This document shows, piece by piece, positions 34,061 to 46,609 of a DNA stretch of 64,000 bases. Position 1 is the stretch's first letter. The number at the start of each line of letters is the position of its first letter. Location: NCBI GenBank assembly GCA_032209605.1, contig JASFXZ010000004.1:33638401-33702400 (forward strand), given 5' to 3'. The notes under the pieces are model-generated. The model saw nothing but the letters and a program-made list of their open reading frames with translations. It was not told the DNA's origin and did no database searches. Made by a program: the position numbers and the translations under genes. Source of the stretch: Mactromeris polynyma (taxonomy: Eukaryota; Mollusca; Bivalvia; Venerida; Mactridae).

Positions 34061-34274
34061 AAAATGTTAGTGTGAAGGATAACCTTGATGTTAGGGTTTT
34101 GATTTTGAACAATTAGACTCTCAACATATACCGCGTAACCCACAGCACTCGCATCTGGGCAAATTGTTACATCCTCATTTTCGCTGTCTTTCAATTATTT
34201 ACATTTATTATTGTAAATACAATTATTTAACGTAATTCTTCAAATGCCTTTTCTGAAACATGTACTTTCGAATT

Positions 34275-34965
34275 TCATGTACTACGAGAATCGATACATT
34301 TATGTAAATACCTTGTCTTCAGACCAAGAACACCGAGTGTCGATATAATTTGACCTACTATTGAAGCCAAGAACCTTACTGCGATGGCATTTACTGATTT
34401 CATTTGATACAGGACAGAATCAATCGAGACCTCGATCCTTTCTGTTCTATCATTTGTGATAAATCTGATTTATGGCCTAACCAATTAGCTATGCGCTTTG
34501 CCACCCAGCAGCAGCTTTCTTCAGCAATCCAGAATTCCAAAAAATGATAAACTTTCTCTTACGAAACTGCTCGTAATATTTGCTTATTTGAAATCCGAAT
34601 TTCCTTCGATGCCGTCATCTAGGCAAATTAAAACTATAATCCAGAGATCTCCAATATCTTATTGCACATTTTACTATCTTTTGAAAAGTGCCTATTCCGA
34701 AAGGCAGAGCATTAAACACGTACTATTTAAAAATGTCCGACGTTGGCCATGACAATCCTAAATATGTAATGTTGTTTAAACTAATATCAATATAATGATA
34801 AGCGCTCTTAAGATCAAAAACGAAAATGAAAATGAATTTTTCGAACATTTGTTCTGCAATGATTATATCCTCAAATCTAATTTTAAATACATGTACATAT
34901 AAACGAGAATTAATGTGTAAGCATTCAAATACACATGTACTAACATTGGTTCTCCGGCTCAATTA
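34275..34965 (-). pseudogene. DIRS-like retroelement reverse transcriptase/RNase H remnant
   Basis: Minus-strand reading, N to C: RFEDIIIAEQMFEK and FVFDLKSAYHYIDI (about 34880-34790), then YLGLSW, then after a frame change FNALPFGIG (about 34710-34690), then YWRSLD, then CLDDGIEG (about 34624-34600) in place of the usual catalytic LDDG block, and further down LASIVGQIIS (about 34350) before the stop at 34275. The order FDLKSxYHHI-YLGFSW-LPFG-LDDG is that of DIRS-type tyrosine-recombinase retrotransposons. At least two frame changes inactivate it. No recombinase domain or terminal repeats were seen. Confidence 0.8.
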
Positions 34966-36419
34966 TAGGCAACTGTTAGCGGATTAACGACCCAAGGTAT
35001 TTCCGATACTTCGGAAAGTAAATTATTTATCTCTTCACGTACAAATGTTTCGTTATCTCTAGCGGACTTGTTATTTTAAGAATGTCGTTACGGGTAATGT
35101 TTTCATTGGTAATTTTCTATAACATTTAGAATGTATTTGTCTTCTGTAACAAGTTTCCATGCATCAACATGACTGTTTAACCGACCTACCGGGGACTCTT
35201 CAGTTACCGAGACTTCCTGTGACATATGACAAGACACAGGTAAAAACTATCACCAATGAAGAGTCCTAACAGTAATGCCTGTTGCTGAATCTAGTTATCT
35301 TCTTGACCTGCAAATGTATTCTTGTTCATGACTTGTTCATGACTTGTTGCAATAGAACTTCAGATAATATAAGATATACTTATCTTGTTATTGGACTGTC
35401 TCGTCTGTAAAACACAGACCGTGTCTCTGTCTTGAATTGTTTAGCCTGATTCAGAAGTATCGGCCAATCGTATTAGTTGTTGGCGTTTCTTAATCGAGTC
35501 TTTAGCTACAGTATAAACAAACATCATTACGAACTCGTTTATAGATATTGACTATGCTATATCAACATAAATACTCAAATGTAATATAACATTATATTTT
35601 CACAATTAAGCGTTATGTACCTTCTATATTTCTGTGTCGTCACTTAGGCGTGCGTACTTTAATACTTTTTATTGTTTTCAATCAGTACCATGATCGAGTA
35701 ATTTCTCTATACATGTATAAATGGTATCTACTCCTTAAGTTTGTATTGAAACAAAACTTTGCATGTAACTATTTGTACAAATTACACATTTAATACTCTT
35801 ACGTATTTGAGAAACGTCTATGTTCCTGTTGACGGATTTCATTAATAATTGTCAATATAAATAATTTACCAAATTATCTGTATTTAATTCAACTGTCCAT
35901 CTATGCGCTTGCATAATTCATACATGCATGACCGTATGAAAACAAATATCGAGATGACCGTATGAAAACAAATGTCGAGTTATTTAGGTATAAGAAATAC
36001 TTTCACTTGTGACAGTGTGTTGTTTGCACAACCGTTCGTAGTACATTGATTATTGCAATGCTCCGATTAGACGTGCTTTTTCATCACGTGACAAATAAAC
36101 TTCAATAAGAATTGAGAATTTCAATATCACAACGCAGTGAGCGAGATACACTATTAATTTTTGAATTGACGATAAATGATAATTGGTTCCTTGTTAATTG
36201 TGCGTTTAGTAGGTTTATCAGAGATAATGTCAATTTTAACAAAAGAAGGTGCACTTATCTTTTCTACCATCGCTCCCATGTTTTCATCATTTTTTCGTTG
36301 TTGAACTTTAACGCAGAGCTGACCTCATGTGCACCATTGCATGCAACCCCCCGACGACGTGGCAATCATTTCAAGCTTCCATGTTCAAAGTGGACGTATT
36401 GAAGTCAAGTGTAGAACTG
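34966..36419. other. No gene recognised
   Basis: AT-rich, short open frames only. A short direct repeat (gaccgtatgaaaacaaat twice at 35930-35975) is the only internal structure noted. Confidence 0.45.
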
Positions 36420-36422
36420 CAG

Positions 36423-38717
36423 GGGCCGTATTCAATATCCATCTTAGTTGAAAATATTTCTTAGTTTGTAAGTTGTTGTTTTTTTAATTAAAATAAATTT
36501 TCTTAAATGACCGATTTTCAACTTAGTTTTTTGAAACTTTTTGACTAAGAAATGTTCTTATTTGGCGTTAAATGGTCGATTTTTTCCTTAAAAATTAAGG
36601 TATCATCCTAGATACCTTACTTTTCAAGAAATTTCTTAAAAATGGCGAAATATTTCTGAAAAATGGCGAATGTATGCTGAAAATGGTATGTACCTATTTC
36701 TGTTCACATTCATCTTATGTCACAAAATTGACTTTAGAAAGAATTTGATACGAGAAAAAGACGAAACTTTGAATATATTTTTGGGGATGGTGATTCGTCC
36801 CAATGCATCTTCGTACCTCGAAATAATTTGGAATTTATGTAATATATTAGTTTGGTGAATATTGCTTGATATTGGTTGGCTGTTTGTCAGTGTAGCGTGT
36901 GTCACTTTTTACCTAATAAAAACGTTATCACTAAGCACCTTGGTGAACATTTATGTTCTTTGGTTTGTGCTGTCATTACTTCTGTGTTTATTTTTAAAGT
37001 TCTTGACACTAATGATTCCTGCTGATTTGCAGATGTGATGTTAACCCCTGCTTGTCTGATACAGCTAAGTATGAATTTGGTCAGCTGACGATAGTCCATC
37101 AGCTCAGTGTTGATCCGAAAAAGGTGAGTTCAAATTGAAGGTTGTGATAAAAAATTATTTACATATAACATTTATGATATTCGTTTTCATATCAATTTGA
37201 AATAATGGTTAGTTACAAAGACATTGCATTAGTGGAAACTAAATATAGTTTTCTTGTTTTGGCATTTCATTTTAAATACACAGAATATAAAATTATATAT
37301 ATATGTTGACACTGACAGTACATGATTATTTGCAGATGTGATGTAACCACCTGCTTGCATGAAAATGTACATTCAAACTCATATTAATATATCAATAGAT
37401 AATTTATTAACATAATATTCAATATTGAAAAAAGGAGTTTTTCAAGTTTATCCGAACTAAATCACATTGTCGGTAAGATTTAAATATTCAATTAACATAT
37501 TACACTTTATCAGTTAAAAATCACACTGCTTTTAAGTTAAAACACACTCAAAAATCAGTAGAACATTTCATCACTCAAATAGTTGACATGTAAACACTAC
37601 ATAATAATTTGAAAAAAATCTCATTTTAGGGACTTTCATCTCATACAGGATACTGAAGATTAGCAGTCATGTGCCCCATGCAGCTGGAAAGGATGAACGT
37701 GATGTATTATCTTCCCAGTAAAGTGGCGATACTGAACAAAACTCATGAATATTTTGTACCGAATTGATCGGTTCATATATTCATATCCAAATTATCTAAT
37801 AGTGTTCCGGACATAACATAATTAACACTACAGAAAAAAATACATAATGTAGTAAAAATATGTGTTATGTCTCACTCTCTCTGAGGGAGATATATTGTTT
37901 TTGTCTTTGGTCTATGTCCGTCCTTCTGTCCGTCAGTCCATGTTCAGCTTGTTTGCGCTTAGTCCCAATACCGCTGTTTGGACCTCAACCAAACTTCACA
38001 GGATTGATTAGCAAAATTACAATTACTAAATAATATTACTTATTCTCATTTTCATATATACTTTATACATATTAACTTACCAATACAATATTTTTGACAT
38101 ATTTAAGGTCATACATGTACATGTTTAAGTTCAATTATGCTACATTATAACATGTTAGTGTCTAAAAAGCATGGTGTTTCCGGTATGTTTAGCAACATGA
38201 ACAAATGGAATAACATGAAAACTGCATTGTATTAGATATGCCTTAATGTTCAAATGCAATTGAAATTTGACAAAAAATGTAAAATCATTGTTTGATTTTG
38301 ATAAAAATACTTAACAACACTTCCACTGTTTATGTGATAGTTATTTTGTCATTTTCCAATAAAACGTAAGAAAACAATGAAGTGTTTACTGTTTACTTAT
38401 CAATACGATTATCTATAAACAATTTTGACTCATGAATTTTATCTACAACAAAAACGCCGGTTATTTCCCGATAACACGTCACGTTTTATCAACACTCATT
38501 TCTCATTTCTCGCACTGTTACTATATATAGACAGGAAAACACCCGAGAATCCCTAACAACCATTGTAAGAAATTTTCTGAGATGATAATTTTAAACTTAG
38601 AAATATTTTAAAGTTAGAAAAGTTGGATATCGAATAAGGATTTAGCAAAATAAGAAAAAAAAATTAAACTAACAAATTTTCTTAGAAAAAAACTAAGAAG
38701 TTTATTGAAAACGGCCC
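36423..38717. mobile_element. PIF/Harbinger-type TIR element, 2295 bp, probably non-autonomous
   Basis: Imperfect 25-bp terminal inverted repeats start gggccgtattcaata on the left and gggccgttttcaata (complement) on the right, with 21 of 25 positions matching and tcttag at the inner end. The 3-bp direct repeat CAG flanks it exactly (36420-36422 and 38718-38720). This fits the CWG target preference of PIF/Harbinger. The subterminal regions are rich in cttag/ttaag motifs. Inside, only short frames occur (the best is 36902-37099 minus, 65 codons, unidentified) and no DDE transposase is visible. A short direct repeat, cagatgtgatgt..cctgcttg, occurs at 37031 and 37335. A gtccgtcc-type dispersed repeat is embedded at about 37880-38010. 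Confidence 0.82.
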
Positions 38718-38724
38718 CAGGACT

Positions 38725-38960
38725 AATAATTCTGACCTGCGATTCCAAATCGAAAGAGGTCGCAGACAGGTCTTTCATGGTCGTACCACCAGCCGCACAT
38801 GGACGCACCACCAGTCGTGCATGATCGTGGATCAAGTAGTCTCACGATTGATCGTGCTACTGGTCCTGTCGCTTTACGATTGGTGGTGCCACATATCATG
38901 CAACCTTTCGATCGGTATTGCGACCAGTCACGACCTGTCCCGACTGGTTGCACGATATTC
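38725..38960. repeat. GC-rich dispersed repeat W, copy 2
   Basis: It matches the repeat at the window start (38741-38830 against 342-430; shared ggtcgtaccaccagcc). It continues with cgaccagtcacgacctgtcc to about 38955. The Harbinger-type element ends only 7 bp away, so that element inserted at the edge of this repeat. Short minus-strand frames here are shadows. Confidence 0.6.
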
Positions 38961-39940
38961 AGCTCACATTAAATTTTAGATGTGATTGGTTTACGCACCA
39001 ATGAGAGCAAAAGCGAGCTTAATACGGCTGCGCCAAAATACTAACATCCTTCATTTCTAAAAACGCGTCGGTTATTATGGTTGTTACATAGTCTAAAACA
39101 TCATTAAAAGAACCATTGCCATGTATAATCGTTAAAAAGTTTAATTTTATTTTATGATGATACAAACGTCCTTTTTGACAATACAGAGAATACATTATAA
39201 GTGTATTCTGTGATAATGCAATTTTTTTTTAAATGTTAACTAGATAAAGTATATTTAGTATGATTGATTAGGTAAAAAAATGAACCAAAAAATGATATAT
39301 ATGTGATCATATATCTTTAATATTTGATGTCAAATTTAGTAAAATCGTCTCTCTTTCTTTTTCTTCTATGCAGTATTTGATAAAAGGTCATACATTAAAT
39401 GTTTCTAAGTTGGCATGAGGTTGTGGGAAGTTCTATCAATATTTAAATGCCGGTGTAAGTTAGACATACGAGAGTATGTCGAATAATTCGTAAATACTTT
39501 TTTCGTAAATCCTTCGCTTCTTCCAAAAATGTTTATCATAACGCTCACTCTGTAATAAAGATTATTGCAATGCATTGTATTACTCAAGCAGATCTCGACA
39601 ATTATCACAAGTATCACATTTGTTAAATCCTTTGTTAAAAATAAGTATGCCATCTCATCGGTTCCACTATGTGGCACACTGTCAATAATCGGACGCTGAA
39701 AGCGCTGAAATGTTGGGTATCAAGTGACAAAACCGTCACCAGTGTTTTAGGGGCATTTTACTATGACCATGCTGTCGTGACATTAAAACATTTCATTAAT
39801 GTTTAGATGTAAAGCAATATATATTATGTGTTTCAAATTATCCGAGTACTTATTTGTATACAGTATTCGCCATTATGTTTAGAGTAATCTCTGCGAATCA
39901 CGAATTATAGTGCAAATAGGGTGCTGACCGAGTTTATTCA

Positions 39941-40118
39941 CCTAGTAATTCCTTATGGTCTGCCAGGCCATTCCTAGCGCCTCATTTCTCTAACGTATGT
40001 ACTATTTAACCTCACCAAATGCCCTATGTTTTATGGATTGTTGTTTTCCTGGAGGTCTGTGAGGGGAGGTACTGTCTTATGTAAGTGGCGTTCCCTGTTG
40101 AAACTTATTCATCCTTCT
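39941..40118 (-). mobile_element. Foldback-family arm copy in D1 only
   Basis: From cctagtaattccttatggtc through ggaggtctgtgaggggaggt to the terminus near gtggcgttccctgttg. D2 lacks it: after the shared ctgaccgagttt (39926 / 55343) D2 has about 100 bp of different sequence before the flanks rejoin at tactgattctcatattta. It therefore inserted in D1, or was lost from D2, after the duplication. Confidence 0.65.
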
Positions 40119-40904
40119 CTTTAAGTTTTCCTACATCACCCTAGTGTACTGATTCTCATATTTATCCACTTGTATTTGGTATATTTATACAAATCACGTG
40201 ATACTGTAACACTATTCCTGAGTAGACTATCGCCTGTTCTGTGGCACATTACTCTCTCTAAGTTTATTGCTTATATAGGTAATTTTACCAGCTCCTGCGA
40301 CATAAACACGCATTATTTAGTCACGTATCTAAGGAGATGTGTGGTTATAAGTGTTCTTTTCGTTTACGTTTTAAATTCTTCTCGATAATCGTTTCAGTTC
40401 CTTTGATATTCTCAACAACAATGAACGATCCGCGCCTCGAGGTTTTACGAGTTACATTATCTTAATATTGGCACACAATATAGCGTGACAGGTTAGAATA
40501 GGAATACATCGTTGGTGTTTCTTGGTCTTTGTGTTATGCTTCCTAGAACCTAATAAGGTTCGCATCCTATTACAACAAATAATTCATTTAACGCAATAAG
40601 AGGATTGTCGTTAATCCCCTCAGTCTTTAAAGAGTGTTAATGTTTCTTAATTTCGTCTCTTATTTTTTATACCGCTATTGTGCGACACGCCATAATACGA
40701 ATTGAATAAAATACATTGCATTGACACGTGTTGTCTCGATCGCGTCATGCTCCTCTGTAAGCTCTTTACTAGAGACTCATATAACTAGCTCTACATAATA
40801 ATACACCCGAATTACCGCTTTGTCAGACATGCTGTTGACGAATTCCCATGCAGATGCATGTCGGTGATCTTGGACCTGGACAGAAAAAACAGTAAGTCAA
40901 ATAC

Positions 40905-41290
40905 TGTCAAAGGTGATGTGGTTTATTTGTTTGATATTTCCTGAAATTTTGCTGAAAACTGTATGAGTATTGTGTGCCACTAGATTTAGCATTGAAGGTA
41001 GTACCCGGGTCTTGTTTGCGACACGTCATCATCTTATAATGGTCACTTATGTGGCTTATTTGTTTAAAGTTTCCTGAAATGTTGCTGAAAACTGTATGAG
41101 TACTTTGTGCCACTCGATTTTGACAAAATTCAGAGGCGCCATACACATTGACCTTAAAGATAGTAACTCGGGTCTTGTTCGCGACACGCCATCATCTTAT
41201 GGTGGTCACTTCTGCGAAATTATTTCGAATTCCATTCGCGTTCAAGAACACACAAAAGATGCACTTTCGGCTGAATCAGATGATAATTAG
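40905..41290 (+). repeat. ~150-bp degenerate tandem repeat, D1
   Basis: Two units, about 40912-41045 and 41046-41215, each with ttatttgttt, ctgaaaactgtatgagta, gtgccact, gggtcttg, cgacac and catcatctta in this order. D2 has one such unit and part of another (56225-56650) with a longer tail (gacaaggtaatcgtccgg). Small open frames here are repeat shadows. Confidence 0.65.
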
Positions 41291-43560
41291 ACGCCGGTAC
41301 TGACCATGTGTTTAATTATCTCATACCTATCAATAGGTAGAAGGACATAATTAACTAACGAAGCGTGAGACGTGGTAAATAATTTGTATGCTTATTATAA
41401 TCTATGTTATTTTTTAGAGCTAACGTATTACAACTACTGCTGATTGGACTAGAGATTATTTGCTAGCATAAGCCTAGCATATTGGAGAGTTTCAACGTGT
41501 TTGCATACGTGCCGTGCCAAAAGCTCATAAATTTACAAAAGTGTGTACTACTATTTCTGTGTATCCGCTCCTTTATATAACATTATGCATTAAAATAGAA
41601 GAAATGAAAAGGTTAGGTAATTTATGCAGACCAAACTAGCCACCGTTCTGCTCAACTATATTTTGTCATGAGAAATATTCTCTAGTTTTTACTTAAATCT
41701 GCTATCCCGATTTAATAAATCACTGTATGTTTTAATTACAGCGACGGGAAAGCCGTGGACAGGAAGCACATAATATTTGCTGTCACGAATCTGTGATGAC
41801 CATTTAGACAGTTACACACGCTCACAATGTGAAATATTGTCAAAGGCCTCCTCTGTATGCTGACGTACATTTAAACTGAGTAATTTGAATGGTATGGTTA
41901 GATTAACATCGGAAATCACAGTGTCAAATATGATACTGTACTGTAGCTAATTCGATTAACTAAGATTTAAGGCAATTTCAGACAAGTTTAAATCAAGCCG
42001 CTATACCAGCTCATACAACCTGTCTAAATAATTCAGAGAACACTGGAGTACAGAAGTGGTTAATTAACCTTCTGAACTACGGGTGTAAGTTTATCTCATC
42101 GTATTTATTATTGAAATGAGCTTTCAAACAATACTGATGGATATATAATTATTTAAGTAAAATGGGGATCATCTGATAAACCCTAAAATCGGAGTTATTC
42201 ATCTTGAGTTGTAAGTTCTTTAACAACTCAAAGCAAAGCATCCATTTACTTAATTACCCTGATGTTTTGATACAATGAACATTATTTTGCTGATCTGTGG
42301 TGTAAATGTACAGTCGGCTCAATATGAAACCCAAATTACACTTATTAATCGTTGCTCACGCTTGTGGTGATTGTTAATCAAATTTTAATGGCATGTTTTT
42401 GTATAAGAATGGAAGTCAAGTATATGTCTAGTTTGCGCTTCTTTGTTTGTACCGACTGTATGCCACGCCTCATTCCTCCAGTTAGTTCAATATTATAATA
42501 TTATAGTGTATTCCACGATTTTGTAGACATGTGAACTAATATTGACATTATCGTAGTGTGCTAAGATTGTTCATAAGTAAAATAAATGTAACATCTGATC
42601 AGAACATAACAGAGGACTTTTTGTCTGCTTCCTTCCCTAGTATAGGATCAGTTACGTTTCAGTATATCCACATTATGTCACGGCTATTATTCTATGAGTA
42701 AACTCTTGCTCATAATATGTATTAGAACTCACCAAATGTAAGTTAGTTACATAATTGTCTTAAAATGTGTCTGTTGGTTCTTGTTGTATCTGTCGGTTTG
42801 TCAGAACTCATTTAAAAAGATCTAACCTTAAACATTTTGTCACATTAATCAAATCAAGCAGCAAAAATAAATATATTGATGACGTATCATAAACTCCATG
42901 CGTACATAATTTTATATAAGATTTCGAATGAATTATTAGCCGCAAATTCGTTTTGATTTTCAAAATACAATTTTTTAATATGATTTAAACGGCTCTAAGG
43001 TATTGAATGTATGTTTAATAACATGTAACAGTAATAGAAACAATCGTGTGTCTGTTCATGGAGATAGACTATGCTAGCTTTTTCAGCATAACAGCAGTAT
43101 TAATGTTAAGATCTGACATTGGTTCTCTACAGCAAACGATTTAGCGATCTTAATCAATGGTTTTTGATATTCCAGTTGAACATTATTAGATAGTTCAATG
43201 TTTCATAGCACGCATCGTAAACCTATGTCAAGCGAATGGAGTTGTTTTACGAGTTGCTGAATCTGGTAATATGCACAGACGTTCATCATTCAACTAATTT
43301 GTTTTGTATAATTCCAGTGGGAAATTGTTCAAGATGCCGACAAGATATGGTTTTATCGTGCACATATAAAACTAGATTAGAACTATTAATTTTAACAATT
43401 AGTTTCAACGGTTTTCGTCGTTGTCTGATTAGAGAGCAATATAGTTTCGTTATCAGCAATTTACAAACTCTTACGATTTCCATTCCAGAAAAATGTTTCC
43501 GTATTTGTGGTAGATTCATGACGTGCGAATAAACACATCTTTGATGTGTGGTTTCAAAAT
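41291..43560. other. D1 sequence, no gene recognised
   Basis: Non-coding and shared with D2 in blocks. The 98-codon frames at 43236-43582 lie in the shared part, and the D2 copy (about 58095-58310) lacks about 55 bp within them and does not stay open, which argues against a gene. Confidence 0.55.
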
Positions 43561-43570
43561 CAAAATGATT

Positions 43571-45004
43571 ACATACATACATTTATTGGCATTCGGCAAT
43601 TAATAGCCTTTGGTCATTTACAATATACAATGGCAAATACCCTACACACGAACATACAGAACGCAATTAGAATATTTAACATAAAAAAGAAAAGAAAAGA
43701 GAATCAATCAATGGTTACAGGATATAAGTGTGTATACATAGTCAAAATGAGGCAACAAAGGAAGTTAAATATGTTCGAGAGTTTTTTCTTACTTCAAATG
43801 CTTCTGAAATAAATTTTGCAATATTTATCTGACAAATTTTATTTTTTGTTGACAGTTTATTATTATTTTTTTCAATACAAGGCCATGAGGTTTTCGGTAA
43901 GTATTTTCTTCTGATGTCATTGTAGATTGGACAGCACATTAAGAAGTGTTATTCAGATTCAACAACGTTTCTATTGCATACTTTACATAATCTATTGTCC
44001 CTACCAATACCTAAAATTCTTTTTGCTTCAATTCCTAATTTATGATCACTCAATATAAAGCGTGTTAATTGTTTTCTTAATTTATCATTACCAATTTTGT
44101 CAAGATAACTTTCGTATTCGAAACCATTTTATATTTGCAAAAGTAATTCAATTTTAACATCGATTGAGTTGCAGCATTCCAGTCCATAATAAATTGATCA
44201 TATATTATGTTCTTAATCGATGGTAGGTAGTTATCATTTTGATTGAAATTTGTACGGACATACAAAACCCGAGATGATCAATGATTGAGTTCAAACGGGA
44301 AGCCCAATAATTGCTATTTACATAGATTCAAATACATGAAGTTGATAGAAGATTGGTTATTTTTCATGATTTTCAACCAAAACTTGATATATCTAATTTT
44401 ACTAATTATAGATAATGGGAACCCATCCCAGTTCACCATATACAGCGTAATTGGGTGTCTGATGTTTAATACCAAGTATCTTTTTACAAAACCTTGCATG
44501 CAATTTATCTATATCCTTGTAGTTACAAACATCTCAAACTTCGGACCCATACAGTAAAATTTGAGCTACTATTGTGTCAAACAAAGATAACTTTGTCTTA
44601 ATATCTAACTTAACTTTGTCGAATAATGATAATAATTTATGGTATGCCCCTAAAGCTTGTTCAGTAAGAGCGTTAACAGCAGTAGACATATTACCATTAT
44701 CACTGCACTTAATTCCTAAATATGTGAAATCGCTCAACTTTTTCCCCATTTATGAAAAAATCTGAATAATTAGTTTGTTTTCGTTTTTCAAATACACATA
44801 TTTTTGTTTTGGTCACATTGATTTTCAAACCCATTTTTTCTGAATATCTATATACATTATCAATTTGAGATTGTATACTTTTAGGATCAGTTGTGAACAT
44901 CACTATGTCATCGGCAGATAATATCATATACATTGACAATAATTCCAAATCTTTATCCATTAACGTATCAAAATCTATATGATCAAACAATATCATTTAT
45001 CAAT
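43571..45004 (-). mobile_element. 5'-truncated non-LTR retrotransposon inserted in D1
   Basis: Minus-strand element of about 1.43 kb. Its 5' end (about 45004) falls inside the reverse transcriptase, starting just before the catalytic SADDIVMF block. Then follow MGLKINVTKTKICVF, a frame change near 44750, YLGIKCSDNGNM, ILLYGSEV with a nonsense codon where Trp is expected, KILGIKHQTPNYAVYGELG and an AT-rich 3' part ending in a (tgta)-type tail near 43571. The imperfect direct repeat aaaatgatta / aaaatatta flanks it. D2 keeps the empty site (aaaatgattaacgc at 58321-58334). It is broken by at least one frameshift and one stop; the clade is undetermined. Confidence 0.9.
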
Positions 45005-45009
45005 AAAAT

Positions 45010-45834
45010 ATTAACCACTCGCCTTACATAGAGGAAAATATATGTCTCAAGAACTGCGGCAAGATTTTAGCCACTAAGCCGACTGAAATTAAAATGGATT
45101 GGTCGTCTTACAGAGTTATTATGTTGAAAAACGCTCCAGGTACATGTATTGTGTTCTCGCACCATATAGAATATAACCAGTATTTATCACAGCAGCATTG
45201 TAGCATCCTTGTATTATTTTTTTTAAACAATTGTACAATTATTTTGTTTATTACTTTACAACTTAAATTGTTCATATATGTTTAGATATATTGCACGTAT
45301 TACATTTTCTAAAGTGTCTCTTCCGTACAAACTGAACATTGTCACACGCACAATACTGATACTATGATTGCACCCACTAATGCATCAGGTCTTGAATCAA
45401 TCATCTTTGCATCAGAACTTTACAAACAAATCAAAATAAACACTTTATGGAAACTCTGTACGCCCCAAAAACTGCGGTGCTGTCAAGACGGCATTAACAA
45501 GGAAAATTTGCATTTCACTACAGCATTCAGACCCCTAATTTTAAACTTCCATTCTGCCATAGAAATGACAAAAATACTTCAAAAGTCCAAATTTTGTGTC
45601 TACCTTTATTTAGTAATGTCACATTATTGAGTATACACATAAAATCAATTGTTTTTTAGTCTTTTAAAGAGTACTAAAATTTCAGGAGCATTTTAAGATT
45701 CTTTATTTAATGATACATGAAAATGATGTGATATTTAATTGACTGTGATATGTACATTTATTAGTGTATTATTGTTGCATCAATGTTTCAATATGTATAT
45801 ATGCCTAGTATAAAATCAATTCAATATATGTTTC
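45010..45834 (+). repeat. D1 segment paralogous to 58325-59195
   Basis: Non-coding. Frames such as 45364-45630 (88 codons) have a D2 counterpart at 58753-58980 in which the aligned start is lost, so no conserved protein is indicated. Confidence 0.6.
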
Positions 45835-46599
45835 AGAAGGACTTTATTAAATATAACATATTAGCAGCGGTGGAGCGAGCGAGTGAGAAAATATACAGTT
45901 TAACACTCGACTTCGGGGAATTTTAGAGGGGCACACCCGGCACGCGCCCGTCTAAAATTCCCCGAAGTCGAGTGTCTATATAGTCTATATAATATTCAAA
46001 CATTAAAATCAACGTGGCAACTAAATAATAGAATCGTACTGATGATTAAAAGATACGGTATTAATGTGCTAAGCGCTAATAAAAAGTACAGCATGAAAGC
46101 GAAGCTTTTGCGGTTTTGACAGTGCTGACCTGGGCAGTCAACCAAAACAGATTTCTACAAAATCATATAGCTATATAGATAATTTATTGCAAATTCAGGG
46201 AGCCAAAGGCTCGTATTATACGGTAAACCATCCTCCCTACGCTGTTGGACAATGTTAAATCAACTGCTGTTGTTATCACTATGTGCATTTGAGATTTATT
46301 ACGACCATCGCGCACTAGGTTGATATAACATACGAACATTTATGTAAGAAATAGCCACGAACAATTGCCAATCACGTGTTATAATCGGGAACTCTTGGTA
46401 AATAAGCGTTATGTACGATTTTATTATCAAAACTCAATTAAACATGCTTGTCTCGGATATAAACTTCGTAAAAGTAACAAGTAAATGATATTATTAAGGT
46501 TACAATGGAAAATAAAGTAACCAAAAGGACAACAACAATTTGCTGTGTTCCAGTGTTACTGTCTGTCACAATGGTGGTATAATTACACAATTTGCATAC
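45835..46599. mobile_element. 765-bp insertion with perfect 9-bp target duplication and internal palindrome
   Basis: Bounded by atatgtttc at 45826-45834 and 46600-46608; D2 reads through with a single copy (about 59197-59206). The left part (45835-45950) matches the complement of about 49450-49555. The right part (45980-46599) matches 49900-50519 in direct orientation at roughly 95% by eye. At the junction sits a perfect 25-bp inverted repeat (45903-45927 and 45951-45975). It has no coding capacity and no simple terminal inverted repeats. Confidence 0.85.
45903..45975. repeat. Perfect 25-bp inverted repeat, 23-bp GC-rich loop
   Basis: The arms 45903-45927 and 45951-45975 are exact reverse complements (outer acactcgacttcgggg and ccccgaagtcgagtgt). 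The loop ggggcacacccggc... is GC-rich. Single-armed versions of the same sequence occur at 49455-49500 and 61925-61970. Confidence 0.95.
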
Positions 46600-46609
46600 A
46601 TATGTTTCT

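Noticed and set aside
43236..43582. A pair of 98-codon genes on opposite strands
   Set aside because: The block is duplicated in D2, where about 55 bp are missing and the frames break, so neither is under coding constraint.
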